From Subtercola sp. (GTDB lineage: Bacteria; Actinomycetota; Actinomycetes; Actinomycetales; Microbacteriaceae): a stretch of DNA of 42,644 bases. The notes under the pieces were generated by a model. The model saw nothing but the letters and a program-made list of their open reading frames with translations, had not been told where the DNA came from and searched no databases. The position numbers and the translations under genes are program-made. Below, one piece after another: positions 1 to 7,191 of this stretch; position 1 is the stretch's first letter, and each line of letters starts with the position of its first letter. The stretch covers positions 1 to 42,644 of the forward strand of contig JAODBB010000041.1 of assembly GCA_025463745.1 (NCBI GenBank), read 5' to 3'.

Positions 1-672
1 AACGTCACGGTACCCGCGCTCACCCTCCTCCGACGCTCCCACGATCCCAACACCAACACGGGCACCGGCACCGGCACCGACGAAGGAGGTGCAGCCGGCA
101 TCGGCGGTTACGACACCGGCCCAGCAATGCTGGAAGGGTACGGGCCGATCGACCGGTACACCGCACTACGCCTCACCCGGGATGCGCCAGGGTTCTACCG
201 GATACTCACCGACCCCGCCACCGGCATCACACTGAACTACGGCCGCACCAGATACCGGCCACCAGCCGACCTTGACCAACTCATCCGCACCACACATTCG
301 GAATGCACCTTCCCGCTGGACTGCACACCATCGGCAACCGCAGACCTTGACCACACCGAACCCTGGGAGAACGGCGCGAACACCGCGTTCGGTAATCTCA
401 GCCCCCTCTGCAGCAGCCACCACAAAGTCAAACACCACACCGAATGGACCATCGTGCAAGACCCCGCCGGCACCGGCACCATCACCTGGACCTCACCCGC
501 CGGATTCGAATACATCGTCGAACCGACACCCATCGCAAGACCCACACCACACTTCACCGATATCAGATCGCCACAAGCTCAAGAAAGCGAACCGATCACG
601 AGCGACAGCGACAGCGAGAGCGACAGCGACAGCCACGGTGACAGCCACGGTGACGAACCTTCACCGTTCTGA
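1..672 (+). CDS. DUF222/HNH endonuclease domain protein (13E12 type), 5' truncated by window edge
   Basis: The frame is open from base 1, so the N-terminal DUF222 part lies outside the window. The visible 223 residues include a DUF222-type segment (VTVPALTLL near the start, then GYGPIDRYTA) and a C-terminal HNH nuclease module: CTFPLDC, then DLDHTEPWENG (the first catalytic His region), then NLSPLCSSHHKVKHH (His/Cys metal site). Proteins of this family are multicopy in actinobacteria; their role is not established, although the HNH fold suggests DNA cleavage. The last 30 or so residues are a low-complexity Ser-Asp repeat followed by HGDSHGDEPSPF. A second member of the family is cut by the other window edge on the opposite strand. 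Confidence 0.9.
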   Translation, partial: NVTVPALTLLRRSHDPNTNTGTGTGTDEGGAAGIGGYDTGPAMLEGYGPIDRYTALRLTRDAPGFYRILTDPATGITLNYGRTRYRPPADLDQLIRTTHSECTFPLDCTPSATADLDHTEPWENGANTAFGNLSPLCSSHHKVKHHTEWTIVQDPAGTGTITWTSPAGFEYIVEPTPIARPTPHFTDIRSPQAQESEPITSDSDSESDSDSHGDSHGDEPSPF

Positions 673-743
673 ACAATCTCCTATGCACCGAGAAGCAGTC
701 CGAACTGGCCAGACCAACTCCATGACCGGACCACGCATCCAAA

Positions 744-862
744 GAGAGGACAGCACATCCAGAAGGACAGCACATCCAGAAGGACAGCACATCCAGAAGG
801 ACAGCACATTCAGAAGGACAGCGCATTCAGAAGGCGACAGCGCATGCAGAGGGACAGCGCAA
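744..862. repeat. 17-bp minisatellite, about seven tandem copies
   Basis: The unit is AGAAGGACAGCACATCC. Copies run 744-760, 761-777, 778-794, 795-811, 812-828, 829-847 (with a 2-base insertion) and 848-862 (partial). Copies 2 and 3 are identical and drift increases towards the 3' end. The array fills the gap between the HNH gene and the next small gene. It is not CRISPR-like because there are no spacers. I see no coding role; a function as transcript structure cannot be judged. Confidence 0.9.
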
Positions 863-898
863 CTAGCGTGTGGCACCAAGAAGTGGGAGGCTCGATTC

Positions 899-1144
899 GT
901 GGAAATCGATCAGTGGTGGCCGAGGTTGGACGCCTTGACGCAGCAGTGGCTCATTGCTCACAACGGAGAGCTCGTTCCGGCCGACATTCTGAGTCAGATC
1001 ACCGCGTCCGGCGGAGTCGTTTCGTCGGAGGCCTGGTGGGTGGGCGAGAGCGACCCGAGCGGTCTCTCCCTCTCCGACAGAGCCGTGGACTGGATCGAAG
1101 CCACCGCGAATGGCGAAAGCCCGACGGGCGAGCAACCTACCTGA
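899..1144 (+). CDS. small hypothetical protein, 81 aa
   Basis: A GTG start at 899 follows a good ribosome binding site (GGGAGG at 885-890). The same frame stays open far upstream through the HNH gene and the 17-bp repeats, but that part is low-complexity shadow. The protein is acidic and rich in Trp: VEIDQWWPRLDALTQQW near the start, then HNGELVP and SSEAWWVGE. It has no signal peptide or membrane segment. The text resembles small conserved actinobacterial proteins of unknown function, but I cannot name a family. It stands alone, with 273 bp before the next gene. Confidence 0.7.
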   Translation: MEIDQWWPRLDALTQQWLIAHNGELVPADILSQITASGGVVSSEAWWVGESDPSGLSLSDRAVDWIEATANGESPTGEQPT

Positions 1145-1200
1145 CGCCTCTCAGGTCGAGATCCTGCGGCTCCGGCACGACGGGACTGATGCCTCGGCTC

Positions 1201-1270
1201 TGCCTCGCGAGGCAGCTGCGCCGAAGTGAGGCAGCCACCCGTGACCCTTCACGGCGCACGTGATTCACGT
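1201..1270. promoter_or_regulatory. two short palindromes upstream of the mannosidase operon
   Basis: TGCCTCGCGAGGCA at 1201-1214 is a perfect 14-bp palindrome. ACGTGATTCACGT at 1258-1270 is a perfect palindrome around a central T. Both lie in the 273-bp gap before the GH38 start at 1418, where an operator of a sugar-responsive regulator would be expected. A TAAGCT hexamer at 1328-1333 could be the -10 box. No regulator gene is adjacent; the LacI gene at 13868 is the only sugar-type regulator in the window. The assignment is inference only. Confidence 0.3.
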
Positions 1271-1417
1271 CGCCGCCGTTCGCTCGAGGCTCTCGGCTGA
1301 GTCAGTTCCAGGCGCGCGGAGGTGCCCTGTAAGCTGGCCCTCCGTGAGCCGCATGCTCGCGGTGCACGGCCCGCACTGGAGCGGCAGTCGCGGCGAGCTT
1401 CCGAGGGAGGGCTGGGC

Positions 1418-4400
1418 ATGGCAAACCTCGTCACGTGGCTCTTCGGCATAGCCGCCCAGGGGCCGGGCGAGTACCGGAAGCTCCGCCGGATGCGCCGCCG
1501 CATCTACAGCGTCGTCGCGCCTCTGCAGGCGGAGATCATCCGCTCGCCCGAGCCGACCCGGTTCGACGACCTCGACCGCAGTGCCTTCACCCCGGCCAGG
1601 CCGGGAACGTCGTGGGGTCGCACTCACGACTGCGCCTGGATCCGGCTGACCGGCACCATTCCCGAGCGGATGCGAGGCGTTCCCAGCACCGTCGTGATGC
1701 TCGGAATCCGCGGCGAGGCTCTCGTGCACGACGCACAAGGCGAGGTCATCGATTCGGTCAGCACGGTGTTCTTGCAGGGCGACCTGCCGCACGCGGGCGC
1801 CCGTTACCGCCCGCTGCACCACGTCGAGCCCGACGAGCACGGCAATGTGGAGCTGTTCGCCGACGTGAGCTACAACGGGTTCTTGCTCTACGCGATCGGC
1901 CGCGGCGTCTACCACGGCGCTCACGTGGCGACGCGCGACGATGAGGCCTTCGCGCTCTACTACGATTACCTCACCCTGCTGGTTCTGGCCCGTGCAACCG
2001 AAGATGAAGCCCTCGAGGTCGAGCTGCGCCGGGCACTGCGCACCTCATACGAGCGGTTCGCGGCCGGAGATCTGCGCGGAGCCAGAGTCGCCCTGGCGGG
2101 CTCGCTCGAGGCCCGCTCCGACAGCGATTTCGTCTACAGCGCGATCGGGCATGGCCACCTCGACATGGCGTGGCTCTGGCCGCTGCGGGAGACGCACCGC
2201 AAGGCAGCGCGCACGTATGTTCGCGCGGTGAACACGATCGAAGAACACGATGGATACCTGTACGGCACGAGTCAGCCGCAGCAGCTGCTCTGGATGAAGC
2301 AGGAGCAACCCGCCCTGTACGAGCGCGTAAAGCAAGCGGTGGCGGCAGGGCGAATCGAGCTCCAGGGCTCATTCTGGGTCGAGACCGACACGAACCTGGC
2401 GGGCGGTGAGGCGCTCATTCGCCAATCACTCATCGGGCGGCGCTTTCTGAAGGAGGAATTCGGGGTCGGCGACGAAGATCTGCGGCTCTGCTGGCTGCCC
2501 GACACCTTCGGCTACAGCGGAAACCTGCCGCAGATCATCTCCAAGAGCGGCATGGACTGGTTTCAGACCATCAAGCTCGCCTGGAACAAGGTCACCGTCT
2601 TTCCGCACCGCAGCTTCGTCTGGAAGGGAATCGACTCCTCCAGCGTTCTGGTGCACATGCCCCCAGAGGGCGACTACAACAGTCGCGGCGCCGCCGACGG
2701 CCTGCTGAAGGGGCTCGCGCAGTACCCGGAACGGGCGATCAACACCGCTCTGCTGGTATACGGATCCGGCGACGGCGGGGGCGGCCCGAACGAGGTGCAC
2801 CTCGAGGTCACCGGGCGAGAGCATGATCTGCGCGGGCTGCCGCGGGTCGAATACCGCACCGCAGGCGACTTCTTCCGCGGTCTTGAGAAGAAGGTCGACG
2901 AACTCCCGCACACCCACACGGGCGAGCTCTACCTCGAGACGCACCAGGGCACGTACACGACCCAGGGCCAGATCAAGAAGCACGACCGCATCGCGGGCCG
3001 CAAGTTGCACCAGGCCGAGGCCCTGGCGGCCATAGTCGGCGACGACAGCACCAGCGTTCTCGAGCCGCACTGGCGCGATCTGCTGCTCAACAACTTCCAT
3101 GACATCCTGCCCGGCTCCTCGATCGCCCGGGTGAATCGCGAGGCGGTCGAAGCCTACGAGCGGATCGAGACGGCCGCCGACGCCTACATCGCCGGGCTGG
3201 TCGAACGGTTGCCGGGCGCGGCGTCTGGCGCGGTGCTGGGCGCAGTAATGGGCGCGGGGTCTGGCGCGGTATCTGGCGCGGGCCCGGTGAATGCCTGGTC
3301 TGGCGCAGGGCCGGTGGATGCTGCGTTCCAGCCCTCCGCGATCAACCTCACCTCCATGCCCCGCCACGAGTTCACCCACGTCGAGGGCCGCTGGTACCGC
3401 GCCGACGTCGGCCCGTACGCGGCCGCACCACTTTCGCCTCTGGACCAGGGCGGTTTCGCCGAACTCGGATTCACGGCCAGCACGATAACCAACGGCATCC
3501 TGACCCTGCGCTTCGGTGAAGACGGGTCGATCGCATCATGCCGCGATGCCGCCGGAGTCGAGCACTCCGCCGGAGGCCTCAACCGGCTGACCCTGCACCG
3601 CGATCCCTACCAATGGCCGTTCGACGCCTGGGATATCGGCCAGAAGTACACCACGCGCGCGCCGCGCACGCTGCGCCCGAGCACCATATCGACGACGATC
3701 GACGGCCCTCAGATCATCCGGAGCCAGGTCTACGCCTGGAAGGGCGGTGAGGTCGAACAACGTGTTGTGCTCGAAAGCGGCAGCGAACTGGTGCGTTTCG
3801 AGACCCGAATCGACTGGCACGAGAAGCACCGGATGCTGCGCGCCGACTTCTGGCCGTCGCACTATGGGCCCGTGGCGAAGTGCGAGATTCAGTTCGGTCA
3901 CATCGAGCGCGCAACCACCGAGCTCGATGCGCCCTCGACGGCCCAGTTCGAGGTGTGCGCCCACAAATGGCTGGCGACCTCGAACGAACGCGGCGGATTC
4001 GCGCTGCTCAACGACGCCAAGTACGGGCACCGGGCCAAGAGCGGGCTGATCAGCCTGAATCTTCTGCGCTCGCCGACCTTTCCCGACAAAACCGCTGACC
4101 GGGGGTCGCACACCTTCACGTACGCGTTCCGTCCGTTCGCTCCGGATGCCCTCGCCGACGTGATCCGCGACGGGTACCGCCTCAACAACCCCTTGCTCGC
4201 CGCCGCCGGAGTCGCGTTCGACAGTGTGGCATCCGTCGATCATCCAGCCATCGTCATCGAGACGATCAAGCCGGCCGAACTCGGCCGCGGGGTGATCGTA
4301 CGGATGTACGAGAGCCTCGGCGAACCGGCGACGACCGCGCTCCGAACCACTCTCGAACATTCACGGGCGAGCGAGACAGACCTGATCGAGCGAACCACCG

Positions 4401-4468
4401 GAGCCGCCGATCTCGCCCGGCTCGAGTTCACCCCGTTCGAAATCAAGACGATCCTTTTGGAAGGCTGA
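1418..4468 (+). CDS. alpha-mannosidase, glycoside hydrolase family 38
   Basis: This 1016-residue enzyme hydrolyses alpha-mannosides with retention of configuration and needs a zinc ion. The GH38 signature GHGHLDMAWLWP puts zinc ligands at His245 or His247 and Asp249. WLPDTFGYSGNLPQI carries the nucleophile Asp362, and NNFHDILPGSS carries His561. Middle and C-terminal beta domains follow, a normal length for the family. There is no signal peptide, so it is probably cytoplasmic and acts on imported oligosaccharides. I chose ATG 1418 because of GGGAGGG at 1404-1410; the frame is open further upstream. Residues about 599-636 are a Gly-Ala-Ser low-complexity insert between the catalytic and C-terminal parts. 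The symporter gene starts 3 bp downstream, so the two form an operon. Confidence 0.95.
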   Translation: MANLVTWLFGIAAQGPGEYRKLRRMRRRIYSVVAPLQAEIIRSPEPTRFDDLDRSAFTPARPGTSWGRTHDCAWIRLTGTIPERMRGVPSTVVMLGIRGEALVHDAQGEVIDSVSTVFLQGDLPHAGARYRPLHHVEPDEHGNVELFADVSYNGFLLYAIGRGVYHGAHVATRDDEAFALYYDYLTLLVLARATEDEALEVELRRALRTSYERFAAGDLRGARVALAGSLEARSDSDFVYSAIGHGHLDMAWLWPLRETHRKAARTYVRAVNTIEEHDGYLYGTSQPQQLLWMKQEQPALYERVKQAVAAGRIELQGSFWVETDTNLAGGEALIRQSLIGRRFLKEEFGVGDEDLRLCWLPDTFGYSGNLPQIISKSGMDWFQTIKLAWNKVTVFPHRSFVWKGIDSSSVLVHMPPEGDYNSRGAADGLLKGLAQYPERAINTALLVYGSGDGGGGPNEVHLEVTGREHDLRGLPRVEYRTAGDFFRGLEKKVDELPHTHTGELYLETHQGTYTTQGQIKKHDRIAGRKLHQAEALAAIVGDDSTSVLEPHWRDLLLNNFHDILPGSSIARVNREAVEAYERIETAADAYIAGLVERLPGAASGAVLGAVMGAGSGAVSGAGPVNAWSGAGPVDAAFQPSAINLTSMPRHEFTHVEGRWYRADVGPYAAAPLSPLDQGGFAELGFTASTITNGILTLRFGEDGSIASCRDAAGVEHSAGGLNRLTLHRDPYQWPFDAWDIGQKYTTRAPRTLRPSTISTTIDGPQIIRSQVYAWKGGEVEQRVVLESGSELVRFETRIDWHEKHRMLRADFWPSHYGPVAKCEIQFGHIERATTELDAPSTAQFEVCAHKWLATSNERGGFALLNDAKYGHRAKSGLISLNLLRSPTFPDKTADRGSHTFTYAFRPFAPDALADVIRDGYRLNNPLLAAAGVAFDSVASVDHPAIVIETIKPAELGRGVIVRMYESLGEPATTALRTTLEHSRASETDLIERTTGAADLARLEFTPFEIKTILLEG

Positions 4469-4471
4469 GCC

Positions 4472-5839
4472 ATGACCACGCAGACAACGCCGTCTGCACG
4501 CACTCCCTCTGCTCGAACGCAGAGCAGAGCCATCGTGACGGCAGGGTTCGGGCAGAACGCGATCCTCACGACGGTCACGACGTTCCTGCTCGTGTACCTG
4601 CTGCAGTACGCGCACCTCTCGACCGCCGGTATCGCGGTGGTCACCACGATCATCGCCGTAGCGAAGATCCTCGACGCGATCAGCGACCCGGTGATGGGCA
4701 GCATCATCGACATGACCAGAACCCGCTGGGGCAAGATGCGTCCGTTCATCCTGTTCTCGGCGGCGCCCGTCGCCCTGCTCACCGGCCTGTTGTTCACCGT
4801 GCCCGCGATCGATGAGCCCGCCCAGCTCGTCTACTTCGGCATCGTGTATGTGCTCTGGGGCTTCGCCTACACGGTGTGCGACGTGCCCTTGTGGGGGCTT
4901 ATCGGCTCGGCGTTCAGCGACCCGGTCGCCCGCAACCGGGTCATTTCCAGAGTGCGCGCATTCGGCGCCATCTCACTCGGGCTTGCCACCCTCGGCATGC
5001 CCTGGCTGGCCCAGGCGCTCAGCTTCGCACCGGCGACTTCACCAGAGCAGACGACGGCGAGTGGATGGTCGCGGGCGGTATTCGCGATCGCCATCGTCGG
5101 CATGGGGCTGTACTTGTTCGCCTTCGTGTTCGGCCGCGAACGGCCGCAAGAGATCGGTAAGCCCCGCCTGAAGTTCAGGCAGCTGTTTCGCGAGCTCTTC
5201 CCCAACACCCCGCTGCTGATCGTTCTGATCGGCTCGGTGCTGGGGTTCGGTCGGTTCATCGTGCAGGCCGGCGGGGCAGTATTCGTCGTGATCGCTTATG
5301 GCAACGCAGGCTATTTCACGTTCATCGGGGCCGCGATCATCCTCGGTCTCGTGATCGCTTCGTTCTTCACCCCGCGCCTGCTGCGACTGATGTCGGCACG
5401 GCGCTTGATGGTCGGCAGCTCGGTCGCCGGAGCGGTGTTCTACGTGGCCATGTACCTCGTCGGGTTCCAGAGCCTCATCGCCCTGGCCGTGTTCATCTTT
5501 TTGACGGGGCTCACCCTCGGCATCTTCGGAGTGGTTCAGGCGACCATGATCGCCGACGCGGTCGACGACGCCGAAGCGCGAACCGGTGTGCGCAACGACG
5601 GCATCTCGTTCGCGTCGCTGACATTCGTGTCGAAGATCATGAACGCCCTGGCGGTTCTCGTCTTCGGGTTGTTCGTCGTCATCGCCGGGTACCAAGACGG
5701 CGTGACCGTGACGCCCGCGATGCAGAACACGATCTTCCTCTCGATCACGATCGTGCCCGCAATCAGCTGCCTTGCATCTGCAGTGCCATTTCTGTTCTAC
5801 CGGCTGAAGGGCGTGCATCCACTGGTTACCGCCGATTGA
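4472..5839 (+). CDS. GPH-family glycoside:cation symporter (MFS)
   Basis: This 455-residue protein has about 12 hydrophobic segments. After the first pair of helices come DAISDPVMGSIIDMTRTR and WGKMRPFI, the typical loop of the glycoside-pentoside-hexuronide symporters (MelB, UidB, XynP relatives). It should import a sugar or small glycoside with a cation. Its start lies 3 bp after the alpha-mannosidase stop, so the two are co-transcribed, and an alpha-mannoside such as a mannose disaccharide is the likely cargo. The substrate is inferred from the neighbour only. The first 20 residues are Thr/Ser/Arg-rich and non-conserved. Confidence 0.9.
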   Translation: MTTQTTPSARTPSARTQSRAIVTAGFGQNAILTTVTTFLLVYLLQYAHLSTAGIAVVTTIIAVAKILDAISDPVMGSIIDMTRTRWGKMRPFILFSAAPVALLTGLLFTVPAIDEPAQLVYFGIVYVLWGFAYTVCDVPLWGLIGSAFSDPVARNRVISRVRAFGAISLGLATLGMPWLAQALSFAPATSPEQTTASGWSRAVFAIAIVGMGLYLFAFVFGRERPQEIGKPRLKFRQLFRELFPNTPLLIVLIGSVLGFGRFIVQAGGAVFVVIAYGNAGYFTFIGAAIILGLVIASFFTPRLLRLMSARRLMVGSSVAGAVFYVAMYLVGFQSLIALAVFIFLTGLTLGIFGVVQATMIADAVDDAEARTGVRNDGISFASLTFVSKIMNALAVLVFGLFVVIAGYQDGVTVTPAMQNTIFLSITIVPAISCLASAVPFLFYRLKGVHPLVTAD

Positions 5840-5875
5840 AAGCAGCGTGCCTCGCTATGGCCCGCCGCGCGTCGG

Positions 5876-5881
5876 TACACT
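5876..5881 (+). promoter_or_regulatory. -10 box of a probable leaderless promoter (MNT gene)
   Basis: TACACT ends six bases before the ATG at 5888, and no Shine-Dalgarno sequence lies between. This spacing puts the transcription start at or next to the start codon. Confidence 0.55.
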
Positions 5882-5887
5882 TGCAGC

Positions 5888-6193
5888 ATGACAGCCGGGC
5901 TGCTCCTCGACCGTGACGCGATGGCACGTGTGTGCCGCGCTCACAGCGTCAGTCGACTCCGGATGTTCGGCTCAGCAACCACCGACAGGTTCAACCCCGA
6001 GCGGAGCGACGTCGACTTCCTCGTCGAGTTCACCCCTGGCGCCGAAGATCCTTTCGACAACTATTTCGGGCTCAAAGAAGACCTAGAACTCCAGCTCGGG
6101 CGCAGCGTGGACCTTGTCATGGAGAAGGCGGTCCGCAATCCTTACTTTGCCACTTCCGCAGCCTTGAGCGCCCATGACATGTATGCAGCCTGA
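5888..6193 (+). CDS. MNT-type nucleotidyltransferase (MntA-like antitoxin), 101 aa
   Basis: This is a minimal nucleotidyltransferase of the polymerase-beta fold. RMFGSATTDRF (Gly28, Ser29) and SDVDFLVEF (Asp41, Asp43) form the GSx10-12DxD active site. Known MntA proteins AMPylate and silence an adjacent HEPN ribonuclease (HepT, DUF86). The length is normal and the active site is complete. A HepT gene would usually overlap the 3' end; here only a short start-like stub follows (6183-6254), so the antitoxin seems to be orphaned. The gene before it is the sugar symporter, with no sign of co-transcription. Confidence 0.85.
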   Translation: MTAGLLLDRDAMARVCRAHSVSRLRMFGSATTDRFNPERSDVDFLVEFTPGAEDPFDNYFGLKEDLELQLGRSVDLVMEKAVRNPYFATSAALSAHDMYAA

Positions 6194-6254
6194 GTCTGTG
6201 GCGTTGCAGAGGATGCCGCACTCCAAGGGTCGGCTGGCGGCAGCACGACCATAG
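6183..6254 (+). pseudogene. possible hepT (HEPN toxin) stub overlapping the MNT gene
   Basis: An ATG at 6183 overlaps the MNT stop by 11 bases, the arrangement normal for mntA-hepT pairs. It encodes 23 residues beginning MQPESVALQRM, which looks like the first residues of a HepT protein, and then stops. The HEPN RxxxxH ribonuclease motif is absent, and the next gene is on the other strand. I read this as the remains of a deleted toxin gene. The stub is short, so chance cannot be excluded. Confidence 0.35.
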
Positions 6255-6277
6255 CGCTTGAGTTCCTGGGGAGTCAG

Positions 6278-6730
6278 TTAGGCGGGTTCGAGTTCGAGTA
6301 TGTAGTCGCCGGTGTGCGGAACTCGTGACTCCGCAAGAACGGCCCAGCTGCGACGCAGCTCGGGAACGCCGAATTCCTCGCGCTCATGCTCGGCCATGAC
6401 GTAGAAAACTCCGAGGGCCGATACCGTGTCGCCGACGGCAACCAACGGCTCACCAGACCGGTGCTCTGTGAGGACGCGTGTGCCGCTGGAGTCGATGATC
6501 ATTTCCAGGATCGAAGTCGAGGGGCTCCAGCGAATCCATTCGACTACACCGGTCACGGCGGTCATCAGCTCCGGACGGATTCCCTCGGCTGGCTCGCCAT
6601 TGGATAGCACTCGACATCCTTCGTTCGTCAGCCGAAGCGCTTCACCCTCAAGTGTTGATCCAACGTCAAACGCCCAGACTTCGCCGCTGCCTACCAGCCA
6701 CTCACGCAAGATCACCCTCATCAGGGTCAT
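6278..6730 (-). CDS. hypothetical protein, 150 aa
   Basis: I place the start at ATG 6730, with AGAGGA just upstream; a TTG at 6760 would add ten residues. The protein is soluble and acidic, with alternating hydrophobic and charged segments (LREWLVGSGEVWAFDVG, GVFYVMAEHEREEFGV, HTGDYILELEPA). I recognise no domain or catalytic motif. It lies downstream of tRNA-Met on the same strand, and its local base composition is somewhat lower in GC than the neighbours. It sits where the HEPN toxin would be expected, which suggests an accessory island. Function unknown. Confidence 0.6.
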   Translation of the reverse strand: MTLMRVILREWLVGSGEVWAFDVGSTLEGEALRLTNEGCRVLSNGEPAEGIRPELMTAVTGVVEWIRWSPSTSILEMIIDSSGTRVLTEHRSGEPLVAVGDTVSALGVFYVMAEHEREEFGVPELRRSWAVLAESRVPHTGDYILELEPA

Positions 6731-6867
6731 TGTCCTCTGTAACAGAAGGGACAGCTTCAAGATTTACAACGAGCATGACCTCATGCTCCCAACACTGCGG
6801 GGGAACATCCGCGACCCGAGAAACAGGTCGAGAGATTGGCGAGATGCTCGCACCACCCGAGAATGAA

Positions 6868-6901
6868 GAAGCCCCCGAGACGGCGAGATCTCGAGGGCTT
6901 C
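6868..6901 (-). terminator. hairpin terminator after tRNA-Met
   Basis: GAAGCCCCCGAGA (6868-6880) pairs with TCTCGAGGGCTTC (6889-6901) with one mismatch across an 8-nt loop. It lies immediately 3' of tRNA-Met. The T-tract on the minus strand is weak (CTTCATTC). Confidence 0.6.
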
Positions 6902-6902
6902 G

Positions 6903-6976
6903 TAGCGGGAGCGGGACTTGAACCCGCGACCCCACGATTATGAGCCGTGTGCTCTAACCAACTGAGCTACCCCGCC
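6903..6976 (-). tRNA. tRNA-Met (CAT anticodon)
   Basis: A 74-nt cloverleaf. The acceptor GGCGGGG pairs with TCCCGCT, closed by G-T pairs at both ends. The D-arm reads AGCTCAGTTGGTTAGAGC, the anticodon loop CTCATAA gives CAT, and the T-arm GCGGGTTCAAGTCCCGC is perfect. Discriminator A is followed by CGA, so CCA is not encoded. The acceptor sequence fits an elongator Met tRNA rather than the initiator. It is transcribed after tRNA-Thr, 44 bp away. Confidence 0.93.
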
Positions 6977-7020
6977 AAGGTTCGACAGCAGCCGAACTCA
7001 CTTCCAGTTTACGGAAGGGG

Positions 7021-7092
7021 TGCCCCCTGTGGGAATCGGACCCACTACCTCTTCCTTACCAAGGAAGTGCGCTACCAATGAGCTAAGGGGGC
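7021..7092 (-). tRNA. tRNA-Thr (GGT anticodon)
   Basis: A 72-nt cloverleaf. The acceptor GCCCCCT/AGGGGGC is fully paired. The anticodon stem CTTCC/GGAAG with loop TTGGTAA gives GGT (Thr). The T-arm is GTGGGTCCGATTCCCAC. CCA is not fully encoded. Thr-Met tandem tRNAs are a common actinobacterial arrangement. Confidence 0.93.
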
Positions 7093-7179
7093 GCACAATG
7101 CACACCGTTTACCGGAGGCGTTTGGCACCGTAAGAGAATAGCATCCCCCGGCGACCCGAAAAGACGAAGAAGCGCCCAT

Positions 7180-7185
7180 TAGGGT
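7180..7185 (+). promoter_or_regulatory. -10 box of a probable leaderless promoter (GH13 gene)
   Basis: TAGGGT ends six bases before the ATG at 7192, and there is no Shine-Dalgarno sequence in between. Confidence 0.45.
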
Positions 7186-7191
7186 TTTAGC

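Noticed and set aside
744..862. Tandem repeat considered as a CRISPR array
   Set aside because: Units of 17 bp follow one another without spacers and no cas genes are present.
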